A model generated the notes under the pieces. That model made no database searches. It was not told the DNA's origin and saw only the letters and a program-made list of their open reading frames with translations. DNA of 9,532 bases from JALUUH01 sp964636675 (GTDB lineage: Bacteria; Pseudomonadota; Gammaproteobacteria; S012-40): contig CAZWUO010000152.1 of assembly GCA_964636675.1 (NCBI GenBank), forward strand, positions 1 to 9,532, read 5' to 3'. How positions within the stretch are numbered: position 1 is the first letter of the stretch; each line of letters begins with the position of its first letter. The translations under genes and the position numbers were made by a program. Of this stretch, positions 1-6,285 are shown one piece after another.

Positions 1-28
1 ATGAAAGGAATATCACGTACACTAAAAA

Positions 29-56
29 CCTAAATCTATAACGCCACGGGTATAGT
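29..56 (+). repeat. 28-bp interspersed repeat, copy 1
   Basis: This copy begins CCTAAATCT and, after two bases, continues AACGCCACGGGTAT. The same sequence is on the minus strand at 7121-7094 with 25 of 28 bases identical by hand alignment. An agreement of this length between two places in a 9.5-kb window is very unlikely by chance. Similarity fades quickly on both sides. The right end runs into the decayed MipA/OmpV-like gene, so the repeat may mark the point where the 5' part of that gene was lost. Its nature (REP-like element, MITE end or recombination scar) is not resolved. Confidence 0.6.
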
Positions 57-311
57 TACATGCGTAGTGCATTTAGTGTCAGTAGAGCCGATTCCATCAA
101 CCTCGCACTGCCGGAGTATAAAGCTAACGGTGGCTTTAAAGATGCCGGTTTTGCCGTGACTGGACATTACTAATTCAATCAAAAGTGGGGAGTGTTAGGT
201 AGCATCAGCTACACACGGATGGTGGGTGACGCCAAAGACAGTCCAGTAGTAAAGGATCTTGGTAACGAGAATCAGCTTGGAACAATGGTCGCGGCGACTT
301 ATTCTTTTTGA
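42..311 (+). pseudogene. MipA/OmpV-family outer-membrane protein, C-terminal remnant
   Basis: Reading the frame that ends at the TGA at 309-311 gives a chain typical of the C-terminal beta-strands of the MipA/OmpV family. It has YMRSAFSVSRADS, then LPEYKANGGFKDAGFAV, then YTRMVGDAKDSPVV, and it ends in an aromatic-rich strand, ATYSF. Known members have the same order: a Y(F/M)xxxFGV-like strand, 'GL..Y.A.aGlKDv', 'Y.RLlGDAaDSPiV' and a terminal Y-x-F. The frame is broken by TAA at 171-173, inside the strand '..GHY*FNQKWGVLG', and another stop lies at 39-41. The signal peptide and roughly the first two thirds of a normal MipA barrel (about 250 residues) are absent from the window. Intact family members are outer-membrane barrels, some linked to murein-synthesis scaffolds. 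This copy cannot make a functional protein. Confidence 0.8.
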
Positions 312-632
312 TATCGCTTAGCCTTAAACGCAGGTACTGGGCTGCTATATTCATGATTGTAAAGTTGTTGTATAGATTATATACCTTTGGTAAGACGGTG
401 GTATTTGTCATGAGAAAAGCAAGGATTATCGTTATTGTAAAAGTCTACCTTCATAGCAACGCTTGCTATCGAAAAATAGAGAAGGTACGCTCCGACTCAT
501 CATTTAAACCGTTATGCGCCATGCAGTCATCTTGTTGAGCATTAAAAATGGGGGGATAAAAAAACATGGAATGTTGGTCTTGTGTTTATGCATCAAAATT
601 AAAATGCAACTGTTTAGTAACGAGGTATTATA
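312..632. other. Gene-poor interval between the MipA remnant and the DUF2306 gene
   Basis: I find no convincing gene in these 321 bases. A 76-codon open frame from a TTG at 308 overlaps the stop of the pseudogene. Its product is basic and low in information, resembles no family I know, and has no ribosome binding site, so I do not call it. The stretch is AT-rich, and the part from about 541 to 620 presumably contains the promoter of the next gene, although I see no well-spaced -35/-10 pair. Confidence 0.5.
622..625 (+). promoter_or_regulatory. Ribosome binding site for the DUF2306 gene
   Basis: GAGG lies seven bases before the GTG at 633 and supports that non-ATG start. Confidence 0.6.
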
Positions 633-1244
633 GTGAAATTAATTAATACAGGTCTTCTTTATTTTTTTGCTCTAGGGATTTCTGGTTACGCAGCATTTGT
701 TTACGGTTTTCTACCGCTGGGTTCGTTTGCAGGTGCAGAGATGCAAGAGTCTTTTCTTAACCATCCCTATGGCATATACACGCATGTGTTTGCATCAATT
801 GTTGCTTTAGCAATCGGCCCCTTTCAGTTTTCTACTCGCCTTAGGGAAAACCGACCGACGCTACACCGCTGGTTGGGTCGTAGTTATTTAGCAATAGGGG
901 TATTGGTTGGTGGTTTGGCAGGGCTTTATATGTCCCAGTATGCGTCTGGAGGAACTGCAGCCAGACTTGGTTTTGCATTTCTTGCTGTATTGTGGATATA
1001 TACAGGATTACGTGCTTACCTTGCTGTTCGCCAAGGCTTGATTCAGGAGCACCGGAAATGGATGATTCGTAATTATTCACTAACATTTGCTGCGGTTACC
1101 TTGCGACTATATTTACCCATTTCTATGATTGGAGGCATTGATTTCTCCATAGCTTATCCAATCATTGCATGGTTATGTTGGGTGCCTAATTTGGTTTTCG
1201 TAGAGTGGCGGTACAAACTAGCGCATAATAAGCGCAATTGGTAG
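633..1244 (+). CDS. DUF2306 family integral membrane protein
   Basis: This 203-residue hydrophobic protein has about six membrane segments, near residues 7-27, 50-68, 84-103, 112-132, 149-168 and 171-190. It has the features of DUF2306 (PF10067): a His at the start of helix 2 (H51) followed by 'ALAIGPFQFS', then a basic loop 'LHRWLGRSY' (H78), a Gly-rich helix 'GVLVGGLAGLYMS', and 'EHRKWMIRNY' (H140) before helix 5. Conserved His residues at membrane edges recall haem- or metal-binding membrane proteins, but the function of the family is unknown. The length is normal. The GTG start at 633 is chosen because GAGG lies at 622-625, seven bases upstream, and the hydrophobic N-terminus follows at once. 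The gene stands alone between a remnant and a convergent operon, and no neighbour suggests its role. Confidence 0.85.
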   Translation: MKLINTGLLYFFALGISGYAAFVYGFLPLGSFAGAEMQESFLNHPYGIYTHVFASIVALAIGPFQFSTRLRENRPTLHRWLGRSYLAIGVLVGGLAGLYMSQYASGGTAARLGFAFLAVLWIYTGLRAYLAVRQGLIQEHRKWMIRNYSLTFAAVTLRLYLPISMIGGIDFSIAYPIIAWLCWVPNLVFVEWRYKLAHNKRNW

Positions 1245-1593
1245 TGGCGGGGAATTTTATGTTTCTGAAGGTCTTTATCTTAAAAATGTAAATTTTCAGT
1301 ATAAAAATGTAAACTATGCTGCCGTAAGCTCACGACTTAAAAATCTCTCTTATAAACCATCAGTGTTCCCCTATTTTTCGTGCCCGCGAGACTAATTGAG
1401 CAGCCAAGGCATCCATACCAAAGACTTTCCAGTCATTATTGCGTTTTGAACGGTTCGAATCGTATATGAGCTTATACGTACAATTCTTGATTGATAGAGA
1501 TGTAAAAGCGGGCTGGGACGACGACTTTTTATTTAAAGTGCTTGCGGATGCAATAGGTTGATTTTAAGCCCGGTTGCCCTGATCCCTTAAGAC
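1245..1593. other. Gene-poor interval with possible decayed coding sequence
   Basis: This 349-bp stretch separates two convergent genes. Both strands are open over 1360-1563. On the plus strand a frame from about 1400 to the TGA at 1559-1561 ends 'FLIDRDVKAGWDDDFLFK' and then VLADAIG, with an ATG at 1466. On the minus strand a frame ending at 1360 reads 'NNDWKVFGMDALAAQLVS' and then RARKIGEH. Both have protein-like composition, only one can be the true reading, and neither has a convincing start and ribosome binding site. I recognise no family. The likeliest explanation is the tail of a gene truncated by rearrangement. No clear rho-independent terminator is visible for either flanking gene. 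Confidence 0.35.
1281..1313. repeat. Paired 12-bp direct repeat, 21-bp period
   Basis: TAAAAATGTAAA occurs at 1281-1292 and again, exactly, at 1302-1313. The starts are 21 bp apart, two helical turns, so both copies face the same side of the DNA. Such spacing fits a regulator site. It also fits the multiple terminal repeats at the ends of IS21-family elements, which would agree with a decayed mobile or coding remnant next to it. No transposase is present to decide. Confidence 0.5.
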
Positions 1594-2685
1594 TTAAGAC
1601 CTTTGTTGTATTGTCATTTTGAAGTTAACAGGCGCAGATGGTTTCTGGAGGTTTATACAGTCTACGCATTTTTTATGTTTGTATATGTATATCTCGGATC
1701 TACCGACAAACATAATCACACCATAATTGGATATAGGAGCGGAAACACCATGAGGACCTATTGGAAAATCTGCTGTAATGAGACTCCATTTGTCTAGCGT
1801 AATATCATACTCCCATAATTCTTTGTTATCCCTAAGCACAATGAAAGTTCCGCTCACAGGCTCATAAGTCACTATCGTTCCCTCGCTATCACGTCCAGAA
1901 GTGATGCGAATATAAAAAGGAGCATCATTGAGTCTCGTTATGGCACCTGTCGCATCCATTTTATACAAGGGGTGACCATCGTATTTTTCAGGTTTATAAT
2001 TTCCCGCACCGAAAAATAATACTTTGTGTTGAGGGTTATATTCGGCAAAAGTATGTATGCCATACAAAGAAAACCCACCTTTTCGGGTAAATGAGCCATC
2101 TGCCTGGTTGTAATAGTACATTTTGTCTTTGACGACAGAAATTAAACCGTTTAACTCAGGAAACCAAGTCATCGCACCGTAACGGTGGGCCCGCGTGTAG
2201 GAACTATCGTCAGTGGGGCTGTTAATAGTGCCCCATTGATCAGTATTGAGATCCATATAAAACAAACCCGAGCGTGGTCTGTCTCTCCAATAAAATCTTT
2301 TCCCTTCCAGATCTATTGTGTTTAAGTCATAACCATGTCCGGTACACGTTCTGTCGTTCATGCAAGGCAATGGCATAGCCTGCGTTTTCCAAGTGTTGGT
2401 CGCATCGTCATAGACGATAAATTTATAATAATCATTGTGCCCACCGCCTATAAACATAAATCTTTTACCGAAGGGATCCCACACACCACTTTCCGCATAA
2501 TCAATAATCTTGCGACCTCCCGTTTTTAGTAAATTGCCATCATCAAACCCAATTGTGTTGAGCTTTGCCCATTCTCCTGGCTGCAGTGCGTTAGACAAGT
2601 CACTTAATTCGGAAGCCTTTAAATGGCTTCCCACTGCAATGAGTAAAATGAAAGAGAGAAAGAAAGTTGTTTTGAATAAAGTCAT
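1594..2685 (-). CDS. Secreted kelch / galactose-oxidase-like beta-propeller protein
   Basis: This 363-residue protein has a signal peptide: a hydrophobic core at residues 8-19 and a likely cut after LKA at about residue 24. The rest is a beta-propeller of kelch type, with blades such as 'SGVWDPFGKRFMFIGGGHND' followed by 'YDDATNTWK', then 'FYMDLNTDQWG', 'MTWFPELNGLISV' and 'WEYDITLDKWS'. These show the alternation of a GG- or G-containing strand with a Y/W-D-...-W turn expected of kelch and galactose-oxidase central domains. No copper-radical oxidase active site is evident, so an enzyme activity cannot be assigned; sugar or polymer binding is equally possible. Cys pairs occur at 'PCMNDRTC' and 'KCVDC'. 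The protein ends in a short tail, 'PSAPVNFKMTIQQRS', shared with the two upstream genes. It is the last gene of a probable three-gene operon, 72 bp after the RIFT-barrel gene. The start is the ATG at 2685, with AGG about nine bases upstream. Confidence 0.75.
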   Translation of the reverse strand: MTLFKTTFFLSFILLIAVGSHLKASELSDLSNALQPGEWAKLNTIGFDDGNLLKTGGRKIIDYAESGVWDPFGKRFMFIGGGHNDYYKFIVYDDATNTWKTQAMPLPCMNDRTCTGHGYDLNTIDLEGKRFYWRDRPRSGLFYMDLNTDQWGTINSPTDDSSYTRAHRYGAMTWFPELNGLISVVKDKMYYYNQADGSFTRKGGFSLYGIHTFAEYNPQHKVLFFGAGNYKPEKYDGHPLYKMDATGAITRLNDAPFYIRITSGRDSEGTIVTYEPVSGTFIVLRDNKELWEYDITLDKWSLITADFPIGPHGVSAPISNYGVIMFVGRSEIYIYKHKKCVDCINLQKPSAPVNFKMTIQQRS

Positions 2686-2724
2686 TGCCGATCTACCTAT
2701 TCGTTGATTAGATATTTATATTCG

Positions 2725-2768
2725 AAAATGGATTTTCCATTTTTGGATAGCGTTCTTTCACTGAACGC
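2725..2768 (-). promoter_or_regulatory. Tandem hairpins between the RIFT-barrel and kelch genes
   Basis: Two inverted repeats lie in the spacer. GCGTTC (2750-2755) pairs with GAACGC (2763-2768) across a 7-base loop and overlaps the RIFT-barrel stop codon at 2758-2760. AAAATGGA (2725-2732) pairs with TCCATTTT (2736-2743) across a 3-base loop. On the minus-strand transcript they would fold one after the other. No long U-run follows, so they are weak terminator candidates. Partial attenuation or protection of the upstream mRNA segment fits better. Confidence 0.4.
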
Positions 2769-4899
2769 GCATTTTTAGTCCTTGGGGAATACTCGGCAGT
2801 GAGATCGTCTCAAGATTACCACGAGGCGCAATACTCCATTCTGGCGATGCCGTGTAATTGGGTTGAATCGGCGGGGTTTCAAAAAAACGCTGTCGCACGA
2901 TATCAGACCCTGGTAAACCCGCATCCGCGATCACCGCTGCTGCTGGCTGCATATTCGCGTAATAACCGCTCGTCACAGCGGGTTTGCCCGCACCTTTATA
3001 AATTTGATTCAGTTGATGCGGCGCATAAGCGGGATCATAAACATCTAACCAAGCCTGCATCGCAGGTGTGCCACATGCAACGTTTTTCAACAACGTGCCG
3101 TTTGCACTCCGATTACCCCAGTTAAAATCAAATAATTCTTGAAAATTATTAAAAATACTCGCTTCACTTGGCCCCGTACTACCACCGTATTGCGTTGGAA
3201 ATTGCCAACAAAAATCACCAAAATAGCCTAAACGACCGCGAATATATTTGCCTTTGAAGTCGCGCATGGGAATCGCGTTGGTAAAACCAAGCTCTACAAC
3301 ATGGCCAATCGCATAAGTAAAAAAATCATCCATCCACGGACGATTTACCGTCCGACGCGCGGGTTTTGCATCCATGGTACCAATATGATTATGTTTGTAC
3401 CCTGTCGGATCCGCATAATTTTCGTTATACCAATTAATATTGTTGTTGAGCATATTGACAAAATAACTCTTCAGCGCATGATCATCCGGGGTCGCATAAG
3501 CAGTACGCGCCATTTCACGCAAGCCCCATGCTTGGCCGCGCACTTGGGTTCCATAAATCAAGCCATCACCATAGTTACGTGTTCCTCTTTCGCGCCAAAT
3601 AGGCCCGTAGTTACCCCAGAACTGCAACTCTTCTAAATAAAAATAATCCCCTGTCACCAGATAGGGGACATACGCAATCGACGGTAAATGTGAGAGCTTC
3701 ACGGATAAGCCGTCGTTACCACCCGATACCGCGGGGAACTCGCCTTCACCGCCTGAAGATTGCAGATGGGCCTTAGGGTGATCCGTCAGCTTCATCGGAT
3801 ACATCGTGTTTTCATCACGATAATGTGCGTAATATGCGCCACCGGCATCGCCATTGGCTAACATCGCATCATAGGCACGTTTATCACCGGAAATGATGTA
3901 GGCAGCAACCCATCGCGGCAGCGGTGCGATACTTTTATGCGCACCCGTTGACCCCATGCTCTTACGAAAATCGCCAACCGTCATTGGGTCTATTTCCCGC
4001 CCTCTTAGATCCGATAACAACGACTCCGCTACATTACTGACTTCATAATACGGAACCGCTTTGCTCATTTGCATATACGTCGTATCTTGCTGCGCATAAA
4101 TTTGCGGCTCACCTTGCCACCAAAAGGTTTTTCTCCAGCGTGAATGATGTTTTTGCTTCAACCCCGAGATACTGTAGACACTGTTGCCTGCAACACTGAT
4201 ATTGGCATCCAGCGTGAATAAATTGGGATTTGACACCATCGTCCAGCCATTCTCCACGATGACATCAACCCGCACGTGTTCGAGCGGGCTCGCATTATAA
4301 GCGCGAATATGAAAATAAATCGCGAGATGCGGGTGAGCAGAACCCGTCGCGGCTACGACCGATCCGCCCACGATCCATTCAGACACCAGCGGCCCAGATA
4401 ACCACTGCAATAGATTGTTATTTTGTAAAAAATCCCGTGCATTGGCTTTATAAGCCGTTCCGCCCACCGTCAGATTGACTTCCGCAGCAAAACCACTGTC
4501 CAAGAGATTTTGCACGCTTAAACCATCGTTCATGGTTTCATTGGGCTTGGTGAAAAGAGTAAAGGTTTTTGACGTATTGCCCGAAAAATCGGCAAATTGA
4601 GTCGTGATAATCGCGTGGCGTAATGACTCATCATTATGCCTCGCCTTTTTATTAACCTGTATCGGTATTTCCGTTCCATCGGATAAACGCGCGCCTAGCG
4701 TCTCAGAAGACGCTATGTCACCTTCTTTAAACACATGCCCAAAAGTGACTGGGACGTTTTGCTTCGCGTCTGTGGCTAAATGATAGGCTTTCAAGGACAC
4801 GATATCTCCTGCAAATACTGTCGTTGAAAACAAGAAAATGCCGGCGATGACACTTGGCAGTAAAATACATTTTTTTGTTAAAAAATATTGGAATTTCAT
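2758..4899 (-). CDS. Secreted RIFT-barrel (PcRGLX-like) protein, putative polysaccharide-active
   Basis: This 713-residue protein has a signal peptide (hydrophobic core about 12-28, likely cut after VFA at residue 30). Residues 32 to about 260 look like an N-terminal RIFT beta-barrel of the kind found in PcRGLX/YetA-like exo-rhamnogalacturonan lyases. The barrel begins 'VPVTFGHVFKEGDI' and has the hallmark 'IPIQVNKKARHNDESLRHA' (residues 78-96), which matches the family pattern of a Q followed by ...A-x-H-x-D-G/E-S-[VL]-R. The rest, about 290-640, is rich in aromatic and helical segments, as in an alpha-toroid, with 'RGQAWGLREMART' and 'YKHNHIGTMD'. Family knowledge suggests lyase or hydrolase action on a polysaccharide, but I cannot name catalytic residues or substrate. 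The protein ends 'LPSIPQGLKMRVQ'. A GGAG about eight bases upstream supports the ATG at 4899. It is the middle gene of the operon, 51 bp after the DUF4185-like gene. Sampled lines look more GC-rich than its neighbours. Confidence 0.75.
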   Translation of the reverse strand: MKFQYFLTKKCILLPSVIAGIFLFSTTVFAGDIVSLKAYHLATDAKQNVPVTFGHVFKEGDIASSETLGARLSDGTEIPIQVNKKARHNDESLRHAIITTQFADFSGNTSKTFTLFTKPNETMNDGLSVQNLLDSGFAAEVNLTVGGTAYKANARDFLQNNNLLQWLSGPLVSEWIVGGSVVAATGSAHPHLAIYFHIRAYNASPLEHVRVDVIVENGWTMVSNPNLFTLDANISVAGNSVYSISGLKQKHHSRWRKTFWWQGEPQIYAQQDTTYMQMSKAVPYYEVSNVAESLLSDLRGREIDPMTVGDFRKSMGSTGAHKSIAPLPRWVAAYIISGDKRAYDAMLANGDAGGAYYAHYRDENTMYPMKLTDHPKAHLQSSGGEGEFPAVSGGNDGLSVKLSHLPSIAYVPYLVTGDYFYLEELQFWGNYGPIWRERGTRNYGDGLIYGTQVRGQAWGLREMARTAYATPDDHALKSYFVNMLNNNINWYNENYADPTGYKHNHIGTMDAKPARRTVNRPWMDDFFTYAIGHVVELGFTNAIPMRDFKGKYIRGRLGYFGDFCWQFPTQYGGSTGPSEASIFNNFQELFDFNWGNRSANGTLLKNVACGTPAMQAWLDVYDPAYAPHQLNQIYKGAGKPAVTSGYYANMQPAAAVIADAGLPGSDIVRQRFFETPPIQPNYTASPEWSIAPRGNLETISLPSIPQGLKMRVQ

Positions 4900-4950
4900 A
4901 AAAAAGCTCCGCTAATCATGACTTCTATTCATTTCGGATAAGTTCGTGGA

Positions 4951-6066
4951 TCATTCTTGTTGCGTGATGGAAAGGCCCGTGGGTATATTGGGAGGATCAA
5001 TAACCGTATTGCCGTTTACCGTGAACGTTGCTTTTCGAATAGAAAAATAATCATCTCCGGAAAAAACCAGATACGCGATTTTACCGTCGTCACTGATCCA
5101 TTTTGTTGGAAAACTCGCTGTTTCTCCAGGGCCGGTATCCCATTTGTCGATATAAAAAGCGGTTGTCCAAGGTCCCCACGGTTCGGGAGCATCATAGATA
5201 GCAAAACCGCCTCTAAAACGAATGTCTCCATCACCGGGAATCATTTGCCACCACAGGTAGCGATCTAAGCCCGCATTATAAACAATCCCCGTACGAGCAA
5301 CTTTGCCAGTATGCGTAAACACGGGTGCTCTGTCGTCTATATTTGCGCTCCACTTTGGGTTTCCATTTTTCTCAAAACCATTAAAATATTCGTATGCATT
5401 TTTATCCTTGATTGATGTTTTAGAAACCCGCATCAAAATTTGACTGTCCGTGGGTGTGTACGCGTTCGGTTCATCGGGGGTGTAGACATAAACATAGTCA
5501 TCACGCGCGCCCGCATAATTTTTACCGTAGTTCAAGAAAACGCAGTAACCAAATTCAGTAAAGGTCCAGGTACTCCAGCTCCAGGTTTTTGCGTGATCGT
5601 CAGACCATGCAAGCTGACAATCATTTCCATTTTGATCCGCATTTCTCACATACATGTAGAGTGTTCCATCGACCATGAGCATGCCACTGGCTTTTTTACC
5701 TCTTGCACCTTGACCTGTTTGCTCACCGGTACTTGAACGAATATTGCTTCCTGTTACATTGTCTGTTGCAGGAGAGCCTTCGACAGCGGAAAATCCTATA
5801 CTCAGTTTCCTTTCAGTAAACGGTTCAAAACCCCAACCGTCCCCGAAGGTGGTATATAACTTGTCATCATCCGCCCAGGTAATCGGAAAAGTGTCACTTC
5901 CTTCTGCTAACCGAATAATGTTCGATTCAGCCTCCCACGATATATCAGATATCACGGGGCTCTGAGCATAGGGCGGTGCGGCTTGTAGTCCGGATGAAAA
6001 AAAGGTTACAACAATCGTGAGAAAAAAGGCAGTCCGTAACGTGTTGATCGGGCCATAATGTGTCAT
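4951..6066 (-). CDS. Secreted DUF4185-family beta-propeller protein
   Basis: From the ATG at 6066 this is a 371-residue exported protein. A signal peptide (hydrophobic core about 13-23, cut near QAA at 29-30) is followed by a five-bladed-propeller-like domain. The match to DUF4185 (PF13810) is strong: 'PITWADDDKLYTTFGDGWGF' (residues 61-80), 'GKKASGMLMVDGTLYMYVRN', 'LAWSDDHAKTWSWS', 'YAGARDDYVYVYTPD', 'YDAPEPWGPWTT' and 'GPGETASFPTKWISDDGK'. The family resembles five-bladed glycosidases and sialidases, and its activity is not established. The tail is 'PPNIPTGLSITQQE'. A TTG at 6096 would add ten residues, but it has no ribosome binding site, lies only about 14 bases after the predicted transcription start and puts a polar extension before the signal peptide, so I prefer 6066. 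This is the first gene of the operon. Confidence 0.85.
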   Translation of the reverse strand: MTHYGPINTLRTAFFLTIVVTFFSSGLQAAPPYAQSPVISDISWEAESNIIRLAEGSDTFPITWADDDKLYTTFGDGWGFEPFTERKLSIGFSAVEGSPATDNVTGSNIRSSTGEQTGQGARGKKASGMLMVDGTLYMYVRNADQNGNDCQLAWSDDHAKTWSWSTWTFTEFGYCVFLNYGKNYAGARDDYVYVYTPDEPNAYTPTDSQILMRVSKTSIKDKNAYEYFNGFEKNGNPKWSANIDDRAPVFTHTGKVARTGIVYNAGLDRYLWWQMIPGDGDIRFRGGFAIYDAPEPWGPWTTAFYIDKWDTGPGETASFPTKWISDDGKIAYLVFSGDDYFSIRKATFTVNGNTVIDPPNIPTGLSITQQE

Positions 6067-6116
6067 AAAGGTTCCATGAGTTGTATGATCAGACAAAAAT
6101 ATTTTTCTGGAGCATT

Positions 6117-6145
6117 AAAATAAGAAAATTTAAAGTAAAATTCAA
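6117..6145 (-). promoter_or_regulatory. Sigma70-type promoter of the three-gene secreted operon
   Basis: On the minus strand TTGAAT (6145-6140) and TATTTT (6122-6117) are separated by exactly 17 bp of AT-rich DNA. This is a good -35/-10 pair. Transcription would begin near 6110, leaving a leader of about 44 bases before the ATG at 6066. The dyad at 6146-6165 abuts the -35 box, a usual position for an activator or a blocking repressor. Confidence 0.55.
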
Positions 6146-6165
6146 GTGTCTCAAGGTTGAGACAC
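6146..6165. promoter_or_regulatory. Perfect 9+9-bp dyad, candidate operator
   Basis: GTGTCTCAA (6146-6154) and TTGAGACAC (6157-6165) are perfect inverted copies around a central GG. The site lies in the divergent intergenic region, directly next to the -35 box of the minus-strand operon. GGTTGA from its right arm recurs at 6176-6181, as GGTTGAGA (8 bases identical), and at 6206-6211, with offsets of 21 and 30 bp, roughly in helical phase. This looks like a main operator with auxiliary half-sites for a dimeric regulator. No regulator of a recognised family is encoded in the window. A transcribed hairpin is a less likely reading because no promoter I can see transcribes it into a useful position. 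Confidence 0.55.
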
Positions 6166-6207
6166 CGTGAGGTTTGGTTGAGAACGAAGGCTTACTTTGT
6201 GTTCAGG

Positions 6208-6220
6208 TTGACCTGGTCAA
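6208..6220. promoter_or_regulatory. Short dyad TTGACC-T-GGTCAA
   Basis: This perfect 6+6-bp inverted repeat around one base lies between the main dyad and the zinc-ribbon gene and overlaps the third GGTTGA. It could be a second operator. TTGACC could also serve as a -35 element for the plus-strand gene, but no acceptable -10 box lies 16-18 bp after it. Confidence 0.35.
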
Positions 6221-6285
6221 TGCAATATCAAGCAATACCCCCTTTTGATGTTTCTGCAAACGTCATATAACGTGAGAGACGCAAT

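Noticed and set aside
1..33. ATG-initiated 10-codon frame at the window start
   Set aside because: Too short and without context; probably chance.
308..538. 76-codon open frame on the plus strand
   Set aside because: TTG start without a ribosome binding site, overlaps the pseudogene stop, and the product has low-information composition with no family resemblance.
2799..3636. Open frames of 108 and 111 codons on the plus strand inside the RIFT-barrel gene
   Set aside because: They are antisense to a long gene with a clear signal peptide and family motifs; codon-phase shadows explain them.
4957..5965. Several plus-strand open frames of 73-103 codons inside the DUF4185-like gene
   Set aside because: All are antisense to strongly conserved DUF4185 motifs and have no plausible start signals.
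6067..6096. TTG start at 6096 for the DUF4185-like protein
   Set aside because: No ribosome binding site, leaves only about 14 leader bases after the predicted transcription start and puts a polar extension before the signal peptide.
6245..6271. TTGATG / TATAAC as promoter for the zinc-ribbon gene
   Set aside because: The spacer is 15 bp, and transcription would start within or after the ribosome binding site, leaving almost no leader.
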